From: Clostridia bacterium
Lineage (GTDB): Bacteria; Bacillota; Clostridia; Oscillospirales; Acutalibacteraceae
Direction: 5' to 3'
Length of the DNA: 35,653 nucleotides
Assembly: GCA_017423825.1 (NCBI GenBank)
Contig: JAFPCP010000001.1
Span: 1-35,653 of the forward strand
Shown here: piece by piece, positions 25,372 to 33,821 of the stretch
How positions within the stretch are numbered: the first letter of the stretch is position 1
How the letters are laid out: each line of letters begins with the position of its first letter
Program-made: the position numbers and the translations under genes
Notes under the pieces: model-generated
The model's database searches: none
What the model was told of the DNA's origin: nothing
What the model saw: only the letters and a program-made list of their open reading frames with translations

Positions 25372-27660
25372 ATGGAAAACATAACCGAGCTGGACTATAA
25401 AATTAAAGAGATGGCCGGGCGTATTCGTGAACTGCGTGAAATTCAGGGCTTGACGGTGGAAGACATGGCGCACAAGACCGCCGTCACTGTGGAGGAATAT
25501 ACGCGGTGCGAATCCGGCGTGTGCGACTTGAACTTTGCGTTTATTTATCGGTGCGCGTCGGCATTGGCTGTGAACGTGACCGATATCATTGAGGGATACA
25601 GCCCGAAACTGAAATCCTATACCGTCACACGCTTTGGCCAAGGGCAGCAGATTGCGCAGGCGCACGGCATGACGTATTACAACCTTGCCTACGCGTTCCA
25701 AAACCGCATCGCCGAGCCGCTGTACGTGCGTAGCGTGTATGACGAATCCGCCCAGCAACGGGAGATCGAATTGACCACCCACGCCGGGCAGGAATGCGAT
25801 TTGGTGGTGGAGGGCAACCTGCTGGTGCAGATTGGCGACCACCAAGAGGTGCTCGGCCCCGGCGACAGCATTTATTTTGACAGCGACACCCCGCACGGCA
25901 TGATTGCGGTCGGTGGGAAAGATTGTGTGTTTTACGCGATTGTGCTTAACCCCACCGGCGAGCCGATTCCGGAACTGACACCGGTCAAAACGGTGCAGGA
26001 GCGCCCGGCTTTAACGCGGGAAAATAAGGGACGCATCTACAACCAGTTTGTGGACGTTATCGAAAACGAGAACGGCACCCCGACCTCTATCACCTTCAAA
26101 AACACCGAGCGGTTCAATTTTGCATTTGACTTGGTGGATGCTTTGGCGAAGCGGGAGCCGGACAAACTGGCGATGTTACATATTTCCAAAGATAAAACCG
26201 AGCGTCGGTTCACCTTCAAGGATATGAAAAAGGCGTCTGCCCAGTGTGCCAACTATTTCAAATCCTTGGGAATCAAGAAAGGCGACCGGGTTTTGCTGGT
26301 GCTCAAACGGCACTATCAATTCTGGTTCGCCATGCTCGGCTTAAACAAACTTGGCGCGATTGCGATACCGGCGACCAATCAGTTGCAGGTGCATGATTTT
26401 GAATATCGCTTTGAAGCGGCGGGTGTCACGGCGGTCATTTGCACGGCGGATGACGGCGTGGCGCAACAAATCGAACAAGCCGAGAAAACCTATCCCGGCT
26501 TGCAGCATAAATTGATAGTAGGCGGTAGCCGAGAGGGTTGGCGGAATTTCGATGAGGAATACACGCTGTACAGCACCCATTACCGTCGTACGGAGGAATC
26601 GCCTTGCGGGGATGATTTAATGCTGATGTTCTTCACCTCCGGCACGTCGGGCTATCCGAAAATCGCCGCGCACAATCACAAATATCCCCTGGGGCATTTC
26701 CACACTGCGCGCTATTGGCACAACGTGGACCCGGATGGATTGCACTTCACCATTTCGGATACCGGCTGGGCAAAGGCCATGTGGGGCAAATTGTACGGCC
26801 AATGGCTATGCGAGGCGGCGACGTTTGTGTACGATTTCGACCGCTTTGACGCGGCGGACATTTTGCCGATGTTTGCGAAACACCACATCACGACCTTCTG
26901 CGCACCGCCGACTATGTTGCGCATGATGATAAAACAGGATATTTCGCAATACGATTTCTCGTCGGTGCAACATATGACCACCGCCGGTGAGGCGCTCAAC
27001 CCTGAGGTGTATCGTCAATTTGAAAAGGCCACCGGCTTGCAGATTATCGAGGGCTTCGGACAATCCGAAAGCACCATGATTATCGGCAACATGGTGGGCG
27101 CCGGCCACAAAATCGGCTCTATGGGCAAACCGGTGCCGGTGTACGACGTAGATTTGGTGGATGCGGACGGCCATTCGGTGCCGGACGGCGAGGTTGGCGA
27201 GATTGTGGTAAATGTCAAAGACGGCGCCCCTTGCGGCTTGTTTACCGGGTATTATAACGCACCGGAAAAGACGGCCGAAGTGTGGCACGATGGGTATTAC
27301 CACACCGGTGACACCGCCTGGCGGGATGAAGACGGCTTTTACTGGTATGTCGGGCGTGTGGACGACGTCATTAAATCGTCCGGCTACCGCATCGGGCCTT
27401 TCGAGATTGAAAGCGTCATCATGGAGCTTCCGTACGTGCTGGAATGCGGCGTGTCGGCCGCACCGGATGAGGTGCGCGGGCAGGTGGTCAAGGCGAGCAT
27501 CGTGCTGGTCAAGGGCACCGAGCCGACCGAGGAGCTGAAAAAGGAAATCCAGACATACGTGAAAGAGCACACCGCTCCGTACAAATATCCCCGCATTGTG
27601 GTGTTTCGGGATGAATTGCCCAAGACCGTTAGCGGCAAGATTCAGCGCAACAAACTGTAA
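25372..27660 (+). CDS. HTH-cupin-acyl-CoA synthetase fusion 2
   Basis: A 762-residue paralogue of fusion 1 with the same order: XRE helix-turn-helix (about 12-77, RIRELREIQGLTVEDMAHKT), cupin (about 140-200, HAGQECDLVVEGNLLVQIGD, SDTPHGM) and MACS-type acyl-CoA synthetase (about 240-762). Core motifs are FFTSGTSGYPKIAAH, GFGQSE, GRVDDVIKSSGYR and SGKIQRNKL. Changes around A5 (GFGQSESTMI against GFGQTELTLA) lie near the acyl pocket and could change substrate; isobutyrate would fit a Val-controlled operon, but that is inference. The start at 25372 follows GGAG by eight bases. The stop overlaps the ATG at 27660 (TAATG), and the operon continues to ilvE without a terminator. Confidence 0.88.
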   Translation: MENITELDYKIKEMAGRIRELREIQGLTVEDMAHKTAVTVEEYTRCESGVCDLNFAFIYRCASALAVNVTDIIEGYSPKLKSYTVTRFGQGQQIAQAHGMTYYNLAYAFQNRIAEPLYVRSVYDESAQQREIELTTHAGQECDLVVEGNLLVQIGDHQEVLGPGDSIYFDSDTPHGMIAVGGKDCVFYAIVLNPTGEPIPELTPVKTVQERPALTRENKGRIYNQFVDVIENENGTPTSITFKNTERFNFAFDLVDALAKREPDKLAMLHISKDKTERRFTFKDMKKASAQCANYFKSLGIKKGDRVLLVLKRHYQFWFAMLGLNKLGAIAIPATNQLQVHDFEYRFEAAGVTAVICTADDGVAQQIEQAEKTYPGLQHKLIVGGSREGWRNFDEEYTLYSTHYRRTEESPCGDDLMLMFFTSGTSGYPKIAAHNHKYPLGHFHTARYWHNVDPDGLHFTISDTGWAKAMWGKLYGQWLCEAATFVYDFDRFDAADILPMFAKHHITTFCAPPTMLRMMIKQDISQYDFSSVQHMTTAGEALNPEVYRQFEKATGLQIIEGFGQSESTMIIGNMVGAGHKIGSMGKPVPVYDVDLVDADGHSVPDGEVGEIVVNVKDGAPCGLFTGYYNAPEKTAEVWHDGYYHTGDTAWRDEDGFYWYVGRVDDVIKSSGYRIGPFEIESVIMELPYVLECGVSAAPDEVRGQVVKASIVLVKGTEPTEELKKEIQTYVKEHTAPYKYPRIVVFRDELPKTVSGKIQRNKL
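27280..27660 (+). repeat. 381-nt 3' block shared with synthetase fusion 1 (copy 2)
   Basis: Partner of 24624-25004: same length, same frame, about 92% identical DNA by my count and 124 of 126 identical residues. It covers motif A8 and the small C-terminal lid domain through the stop codon. Confidence 0.85.
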
Positions 27661-27674
27661 TGGGGGTGCGCTGT

Positions 27675-28352
27675 ATGGATACATATAAACGGCTGACGTT
27701 GGTTTGCGGACATTATGGCACAGGTAAGACCAACGTGGCGGTGAATCTGGCCTTGGCGTTGCGTGAGCAGGGGCTTCCCATGGCGATGGCCGACCTAGAC
27801 ATCGTCAACCCGTATTTTCGCACCAAAGACAGCGCCGCACGGCTGGAACAAGCGGGCATCCGCCTGATTTGTTCATCGTTCGCCAACAGCAACGTGGACA
27901 TTCCATCCCTGCCGCCGGACCTGTATGCTATCACCGACGACCGAAACACGCATATGGTGTTGGACATCGGTGGAGATGACAGCGGCGCCACGGTTTTGGG
28001 GCGTTTGGCGCCGGCCATTCGGGAAGAGGATGACTATGCGATGTTGCTGGTGGTCAACGGATACCGTCCGCTGACGCGGGATGCGGCGTCCACGATGGAA
28101 GTGTTGCGGGACATTGAAGCGGCCTGTGGGTTGCGGTTCACCGGCATTGTCAACAATTCCAATTTGGGCGTGGAAACCACCGCCGACGATGTGTTGCATA
28201 GCGTCAGCTATGCCGAGCAGGTGGCGCAGATGTCCGGTTTGCCGGTGGTGTTGACCACCGTCGACGAGCGGCTTTATCCCGCGTTAGAGGGTAAAATTCC
28301 GCAGTTGTTTCCCTTGCGTTTGCAGGACAATCGGATTTTTCTTAACGAATAA
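27675..28352 (+). CDS. P-loop ATPase of the MinD/ParA-like class, unknown role
   Basis: A 225-residue soluble P-loop protein. Walker A is CGHYGTGKTN near residue 12, the SIMIBI-type second motif is MADLDIVNPYFRTKD, and VLDIGGDDSGA resembles Walker B. The extra N-terminal Lys of the deviant Walker A (KGGxGKT) is missing, so it is not a typical MinD or Mrp. No membrane or Fe-S motif is visible. It sits between the synthetase fusion and the ferredoxin subunit, and probably serves the oxidoreductase, perhaps in maturation or energetic coupling; that is inference. The start at 27675 has GGGGGTG upstream. ATG 27660 overlaps the previous stop and has no SD, but is possible. Confidence 0.75.
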   Translation: MDTYKRLTLVCGHYGTGKTNVAVNLALALREQGLPMAMADLDIVNPYFRTKDSAARLEQAGIRLICSSFANSNVDIPSLPPDLYAITDDRNTHMVLDIGGDDSGATVLGRLAPAIREEDDYAMLLVVNGYRPLTRDAASTMEVLRDIEAACGLRFTGIVNNSNLGVETTADDVLHSVSYAEQVAQMSGLPVVLTTVDERLYPALEGKIPQLFPLRLQDNRIFLNE

Positions 28353-28393
28353 CGGCGTACCGCCGCTAAATTTACAAGAATGAAGGTATGAAC

Positions 28394-28600
28394 ATGGCAA
28401 AATTAACATTCAAAACAGACCGCTGTAAAGGCTGTGGCTTGTGCGTGGATGCTTGCCCGAAAGGGCTTTTGCGCCTGGCCGCAGATACGATTAACAAAAA
28501 GGGACATCACCCGGCGGAAATCACCGATGAGGCTGCTTGCGTAGGCTGCGCTTCTTGTGCGCTGATGTGCCCGGATTGCGTGATTAAGGTGGAAAGGTGA
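28394..28600 (+). CDS. 2-oxoacid:ferredoxin oxidoreductase, ferredoxin-like delta subunit
   Basis: A 68-residue 2[4Fe-4S] ferredoxin-type subunit with two clusters, CKGCGLCVDACP and CVGCASCALMCP. In VOR/KOR enzymes it carries electrons between the TPP-bound intermediate and ferredoxin. The start at 28394 is seven bases after GAAGG; ATG 28388 is too near. The alpha subunit gene begins right after it. Short size and gene order (delta-alpha-beta-gamma) match four-subunit 2-oxoacid oxidoreductases. Confidence 0.92.
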   Translation: MAKLTFKTDRCKGCGLCVDACPKGLLRLAADTINKKGHHPAEITDEAACVGCASCALMCPDCVIKVER

Positions 28601-28609
28601 GTGAACAGC

Positions 28610-29676
28610 ATGGCAGATAAAGTGCTCATGAAAGGGAACGAAGCGATTGCCGAGGCGGCCATTTGCGCCGGATGCCGGCATTACTTCGGGTATCCCATTA
28701 CACCGCAGACAGAGATAGCGGCTTATATGGCCAAAAAGATGCCGAAAATCGGCGGTACTTTTTTGCAGGCGGAAAGTGAAGTGGCGGCCATTAACATGGT
28801 GTACGGCGTTTCGGCGACCGGTCACCGCGTGATGACCTCCTCGTCCAGCCCCGGCGTTTCGCTGAAAGCCGAAGGCTTGTCTTATATGGCGGGCGCGGAT
28901 TTACCGGCGCTGATTGTCAACGTGCAACGCGGCGGCCCCGGCTTGGGCGGCATTCAGCCCAGCCAATCGGATTATTTCCAGGCCACGCGTGGCGGCGGCC
29001 ATGGCGATTATCGCATGATTGTGCTGGCGCCCGCCTCGGTGCAGGAGATGGCCTCTTTGACGGTGAAAGGCTTTGATTTGGCTGACCAATATCGTATGAC
29101 GACGATGATTTTGGCAGACGGCACCATGGGCCAGATGATGGAACCGGTGGCGTTGGATTTTGCTGAAAACAAGGCGCCGGCGAAAGACTGGGCCACCACA
29201 GGCACGGATATGAAACGCCCCCACAACGTGGTGAATTCGTTGTATCTTGACCCGGCCGCATTGGAGCGTGTGAACTTCGAGCGGTATGAGCGGTACGCTT
29301 ATATTGAAGAGCACGAAACCATGTATGAGGAATATATGATGGATGACGCCGAGATTTGTGTGGCGGCTTTTGGTATTGCCGCGCGCGTGTCCAAAAACGC
29401 GGTCAACGAGGCCCGCAAACAGGGCATCAAGGTCGGTTTGTTGCGGCCGATCACCTTGTGGCCGTTCCCGAAGGCGCCGTTCCGTGCGGCGGCTGACCGT
29501 GTACATTCCTTCATTTCGGTGGAATTGTCTATGGGCCAGATGATTGAAGATATTCGCCTGGCGACGGAGTGCAAGAAACCGGTGACGTTGTGCAACCGTG
29601 CCGGCGGCATCATTCCTTCGCCGGAGCAGGTGTTAGAGGCCATTCAGCAGGCGGCGAAAAACGGAGGTGCGAAATA

Positions 29677-29677
<1 letters not shown>
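28610..29677 (+). CDS. vorB: 2-oxoacid:ferredoxin oxidoreductase alpha subunit (VorB type)
   Basis: A 355-residue alpha subunit of the PorA/KorA family. The pyrimidine-binding domain begins KGNEAIAEAAICAGCRHYFGYPITPQ, with AESEVAAINMVYGVSATG holding the Glu that activates TPP, then TSSSSPGVSLKAEGLSYMAG. Domain II follows (about 240-350). Sequences like this are usually named VorB (3-methyl-2-oxobutanoate) or KorA (2-oxoglutarate). The branched-chain context favours VOR, but the substrate cannot be proven by reading. The reaction interconverts acyl-CoA + CO2 + reduced ferredoxin and the 2-oxoacid. The start at 28610 uses AAAGGTGA; a GTG nine bases upstream is in frame. Confidence 0.9.
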
Positions 29678-30428
<751 letters not shown>

Positions 30429-30432
<4 letters not shown>

Positions 30433-30965
30433 GTCAGAAATCGTTTTTGTTTTCCGGTTTCGGCGGCCAGGGCATCCTGTTTGCCGGTAAGTTTTTAGCC
30501 TATAAAGGGCTGACCGACGGCAAACAGGTGAGTTGGTTGCCTTCTTATGGCCCGGAGATGCGTGGCGGCACAGCTAGCTGCGGCGTGATTATCAGCGACG
30601 AGCCGGTGGGCTCGCCGATTGTCACCAATCCGGACATTTTGGTTGCGATGAATTTGCCCTCTTTGGACAAATACGAGAGCGCCGTCAACCCCGGTGGTAT
30701 CATTTTTGCCGACTCCACGCTGATTGAGCGTAAGGTCGAGCGGGATGACGTGACGGTGTATTATATTCCCGCCACGAAACTCGCCGGAGAAAACGGCATT
30801 CCTACCCTGGCGAACATGGTTATTATGGGCAAACTGCTCGCGGTGTTGGGCGATAACAGTGAAGAGGGGATTGCCGCTGCGTTGGGTAAGGTAATATCTG
30901 CCCGCAAGGCCGCTATGTATGATGCGAACTACACAGCCATGAAATTGGGTGCGGATTACGAATAA
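30429..30965 (+). CDS. 2-oxoacid:ferredoxin oxidoreductase gamma subunit
   Basis: A 178-residue gamma subunit, probably binding CoA. FSGFGGQGILFAGKFLAYKG is the family signature, followed by SWLPSYGPEMRGGTASCGV. The ATG overlaps the beta stop (ATGA). With the delta, alpha and beta subunits this completes the four-part enzyme. ilvE starts 12 bases later. Confidence 0.92.
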
Positions 30966-30977
30966 GGGGATGAGAGT

Positions 30978-32048
30978 ATGCAGATAACGATTACCAAGAC
31001 AACAGCGCCGAAAGAAAAACCGGCGAGCGACATTTTGGGATTCGGTCAGTATTTCACCGACCACATGTTTATGATGGATTATTCGGCGGAGCAGGGATGG
31101 CACAATGCGCGCATCGTGCCGTTCGGCCCGCTGGCGATTCACCCGGCCTGCACGGCGTTGCACTACGGCTCGGAGATTTTTGAAGGGCTCAAAGCCTATC
31201 GCCGTGCGGACGGCGTGGTGCAGATGTTCCGTCCGATGGAGAATATCCGTCGCATGAACAATTCCGCCGAGCGTCTGTGCCTGCCCACCATTCCGGAGGA
31301 AGAGGCGTTGGAGGTTTTGACTGCGTTTGTGCAGTTTGAGCAGGATTGGACGCCGTCGGCGCCCGGCACGTCTTTGTATTTGCGCCCCTTTATGTTTGGT
31401 AGCGATGAGACGTTGGGCGTGCACGCGGTGCACAACGCCCAGTTCATCATTATCGCGTCGCCGGTGGGCAGTTATTACAAAGAGGGCATTAACCCGGTGC
31501 GTATCATGATAGAGGACGAGGATGTCCGCGCGGTACGTGGCGGCACGGGCGAGGCGAAATGCGGCGGCAACTATGCGGCCAGCAACCGCGCCGGTCAGCG
31601 CGCGGAAGAGAAGGGTTATTCTCAGGTGTTGTGGCTGGATGGCGTTGAGCGCAAGTATATCGAGGAAGTCGGCGCTATGAACGTGATGTTCAAAATCGCC
31701 GGCCGCATCGTGACACCGAAATTGTCCGGCTCTATTCTGCCGGGTATCACGCGCAAATCCTGCATTGAGGTGCTTCGTCAGCAAGGATACACGGTAGAAG
31801 AACGCTTGCTGAGCATCGATGAATTGAGCCAGGCTATGGCGGACGGCACGCTGGAAGAGGCGTGGGGCTGTGGCACGGCGGCGGTCATTTCCCCGATTGG
31901 CGAGTTGTGCTATAAGGGTGTGAAATACCCGGTCAACAATGGAGAAATCGGTGCGGTGACCCAGTATTTGTACGATACCTTAACCGGCATTCAATGGGGG
32001 CGTGTCGAGGACACGTTTGGTTGGACGCATCCGCTGGAAAGCAAATAA
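30978..32048 (+). CDS. ilvE: Branched-chain amino acid aminotransferase
   Basis: A 356-residue class IV PLP aminotransferase of the longer BCAT form. ALHYGSEIFEGLKAYRR is the family start motif, GGTGEAKCGGNYAAS holds the PLP Lys, and EEVGAMNVMF and SGSILPGITRKS are the conserved loops around the cofactor. It exchanges amino groups between glutamate and the 2-oxoacids of Val, Leu and Ile. As the last gene in the VOR operon it turns the oxidoreductase product into the amino acid. No ilvB, ilvC or ilvD is in the window. There is no terminator after it; the promoter of T-box 3 begins 18 bases downstream. Confidence 0.94.
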   Translation: MQITITKTTAPKEKPASDILGFGQYFTDHMFMMDYSAEQGWHNARIVPFGPLAIHPACTALHYGSEIFEGLKAYRRADGVVQMFRPMENIRRMNNSAERLCLPTIPEEEALEVLTAFVQFEQDWTPSAPGTSLYLRPFMFGSDETLGVHAVHNAQFIIIASPVGSYYKEGINPVRIMIEDEDVRAVRGGTGEAKCGGNYAASNRAGQRAEEKGYSQVLWLDGVERKYIEEVGAMNVMFKIAGRIVTPKLSGSILPGITRKSCIEVLRQQGYTVEERLLSIDELSQAMADGTLEEAWGCGTAAVISPIGELCYKGVKYPVNNGEIGAVTQYLYDTLTGIQWGRVEDTFGWTHPLESK

Positions 32049-32065
32049 AAATTGCAAGGCAGGTA

Positions 32066-32094
32066 TTGACAAATACTTTGGCTGATGCTATAAT
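32066..32094 (+). promoter_or_regulatory. Promoter of T-box unit 3
   Basis: Consensus TTGACA (32066-32071) and TATAAT (32089-32094) with 17-bp spacing. Transcription should begin near 32101. Confidence 0.88.
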
Positions 32095-32100
32095 CTATGG

Positions 32101-32397
32101 AAAATCCCGTATAAATAAATGCGTTGATGGAGATTTTTCTTTTTCACAACCCGTTTCAGAGAGCCGTCGTTGCTGGGAGGACGGTACGGAAGGATTAGAA
32201 ATTCTGGCTCCGGAGCAGAGTGGCTGAACCCTCTTATGGTTTTGAGGCAGTAGGCGGCTACGGCTTGCCCCGTTACCATGGCAAGGAGCTTGCTGGAGCT
32301 TCGTTGAGTGACCGTCTTTTGGGCGGTAATAAGGGTGGTACCACGGAAATTGTTTCGTCCCTAAAATCGGCATTGCCGATTTTAGGGATTTTTTTTA
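32101..32397 (+). promoter_or_regulatory. T-box riboswitch leader 3 (proposed tRNA-Leu)
   Basis: More diverged than leaders 1 and 2, but with the same skeleton: TGC-GTTGAT-GGAG (about 32120-32132) pairs with CTCC-GGA-GCA (32208-32217) as K-turn flanks. AGAGAG is at 32158-32163, an apical loop lies between GCCGTC and GACGGT, and the core GGTGGTACCACGG at 32334-32346. At the standard offset from CTCC the specifier reads CTG (32204-32206), Leu, followed by the expected G. An alternative frame two bases earlier gives ATT (Ile). TGGT fits discriminator A. It controls a LeuA-like gene, which agrees with Leu. Confidence 0.9.
32358..32397 (+). terminator. Regulated terminator of T-box 3
   Basis: TCCCTAAAATCGGC (32358-32371) pairs with GCCGATTTTAGGGA (32375-32388), followed by eight or more T. 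Confidence 0.92.
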
Positions 32398-32439
32398 TTT
32401 TCGGTTGCCAACACAGCCGGCAGAAAGGGAGTAACCAGT

Positions 32440-33819
32440 ATGAATCAAATCAAAATCGCAGACATCACATTGTGTCGGGAGGATGGCGCCTTCACCTTCA
32501 AGGAGAAGATTGAAATTGCGCGTCAGTTGGAGCGCCTCAATGTAGATGTCATTGAATTGCCGGCGATTACCCAGGTGCGGCAAGACACTTTGCTGGTACG
32601 CACGCTCGGCTCCTTTGTAAAGCAATCCACCTTGTCAGTTGCTGCCGGCTTGACAGAAGAGAGCGTAGACTTGGCAGCGGCCGCGTTGGAAGGCACAGCG
32701 CATCCGCGCATCCGCATTGAACTGCCGTTGTCTGCTGTGGGCATGGAATATGCGTGTCATAAGAAACCGGCGGCTATGCTTCCTTGGATTACGAAGGTGG
32801 TGGAGCGTGCCTGCGCGACGGGATATCCGGTGGAATTTTGCGCGTTGGATGCCACCCGTGCGGAAGCCGGCTTTTTGAAACAGGCCATAGAAGCGGCGGT
32901 GCAGGCCGGTGCAATGTGCGTGTCGATATGTGACAACGCGGGTCAACAGTTGCCGGATGATTTTGCGGACTTTGCGGCGGTGGTGCAGGAATCGGTTGAC
33001 GTGCCGCTGGGCGTGGGTTGCGACAATCAAAACGGTTTGGCTTGTGCGCAGGCTATTCTTGCGGTGCGGCGGGGTGTTTCTTTTGTGAAGACCTCGGTGG
33101 GCGGCACCGGTGTGCCGTTGGAGATTTTTGCCTCTATGGTGAAGAATTGCGGTGACAATTACGGAATGGCTTGTGGCATCCGTTATACGGAACTGCATCG
33201 CATTGCCAAACAGATTGCTTGGATTGCGGATAAAGGGGAAAATCAAAAGACGGCCATATCCGTTGTGGGTAGCGAGCAGGAGAGCATTCATTTGGACGAT
33301 AAGGACGACCAAGCGGCGGTGACAATGGCGGCGGCGCGTCTGGGATACGATTTATCCGATGAGGACCAGGCCAAGGTGTATGAGGAGTTTCAGCGGGTAG
33401 CCGCCAAAAAGCAGGTGGGTGCCAAAGAACTGGAAGCGATTGTCGCCAGCACGGCGTTGCAGGTTCCGGCCACCTATAAACTGGTGAGTTATGTTATCAA
33501 TAACGGTAACATCATTTCTGCCAGCGCGCAGATTTCGGTGCAAAAAGGAGATAAACTGTTACAGGGCGTCTGCATTGGTGACGGCCCGATTGATGCTGCG
33601 TTTTTGGCGATTGACCAGATTATCGGGCATCACTATGAATTGGATGATTTCCAAATTCAGTCTGTGACGGAGGGCAAAGAGGCGATGGGCTCGGCGCTTG
33701 TGAAATTGCGTGCCGGCGGGAAATTGTATGCCGGAAACGGCATTTCCACCGACATCATCGGCGCAAGCATTCGGGCGTATCTCAACGCGGTGAACAAGAT
33801 TGTCTATGAGGAGGGTTGA
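32440..33819 (+). CDS. 2-isopropylmalate synthase-like protein lacking catalytic residues
   Basis: A 459-residue protein with a DRE-TIM barrel (about 1-270) and a C-terminal LeuA allosteric domain (about 345-459, LVSYVINNGNIISASAQISV, GDGPIDAAFLAIDQI, GNGISTDIIGASIRAYLNAV). The barrel is degenerate. The TLRDGEQ start reads TLCREDG. The metal HxH (as in VHCHNDLG) reads VGCDNQNG, losing both His. The GERAGN loop reads GTGVPLE. It is therefore unlikely to condense acetyl-CoA with a 2-oxoacid, and may be a Leu-binding regulatory or structural protein. Codon use looks like its neighbours and the frame is intact, so it is not a decaying pseudogene. SD AAAGGGAG. The next gene begins 2 bases after its stop. 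Confidence 0.82.
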   Translation: MNQIKIADITLCREDGAFTFKEKIEIARQLERLNVDVIELPAITQVRQDTLLVRTLGSFVKQSTLSVAAGLTEESVDLAAAALEGTAHPRIRIELPLSAVGMEYACHKKPAAMLPWITKVVERACATGYPVEFCALDATRAEAGFLKQAIEAAVQAGAMCVSICDNAGQQLPDDFADFAAVVQESVDVPLGVGCDNQNGLACAQAILAVRRGVSFVKTSVGGTGVPLEIFASMVKNCGDNYGMACGIRYTELHRIAKQIAWIADKGENQKTAISVVGSEQESIHLDDKDDQAAVTMAAARLGYDLSDEDQAKVYEEFQRVAAKKQVGAKELEAIVASTALQVPATYKLVSYVINNGNIISASAQISVQKGDKLLQGVCIGDGPIDAAFLAIDQIIGHHYELDDFQIQSVTEGKEAMGSALVKLRAGGKLYAGNGISTDIIGASIRAYLNAVNKIVYEEG

Positions 33820-33821
33820 GC

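Noticed and set aside
29569-29676. Extended start for the oxidoreductase beta subunit
   Set aside because: The extra 36 codons overlap the alpha gene and resemble nothing in the family. The ATG at 29677 has a strong SD and gives the usual N-terminus.
30495-31784. Long antisense open frame (over 400 codons) opposite the oxidoreductase gamma subunit and ilvE
   Set aside because: It lies opposite two clear genes, its translation shows no known motif and is rich in Arg and His, as expected for the mirror of a biased coding strand. Similar long antisense frames at 23043-24293 and 8345-9382 are rejected for the same reason.
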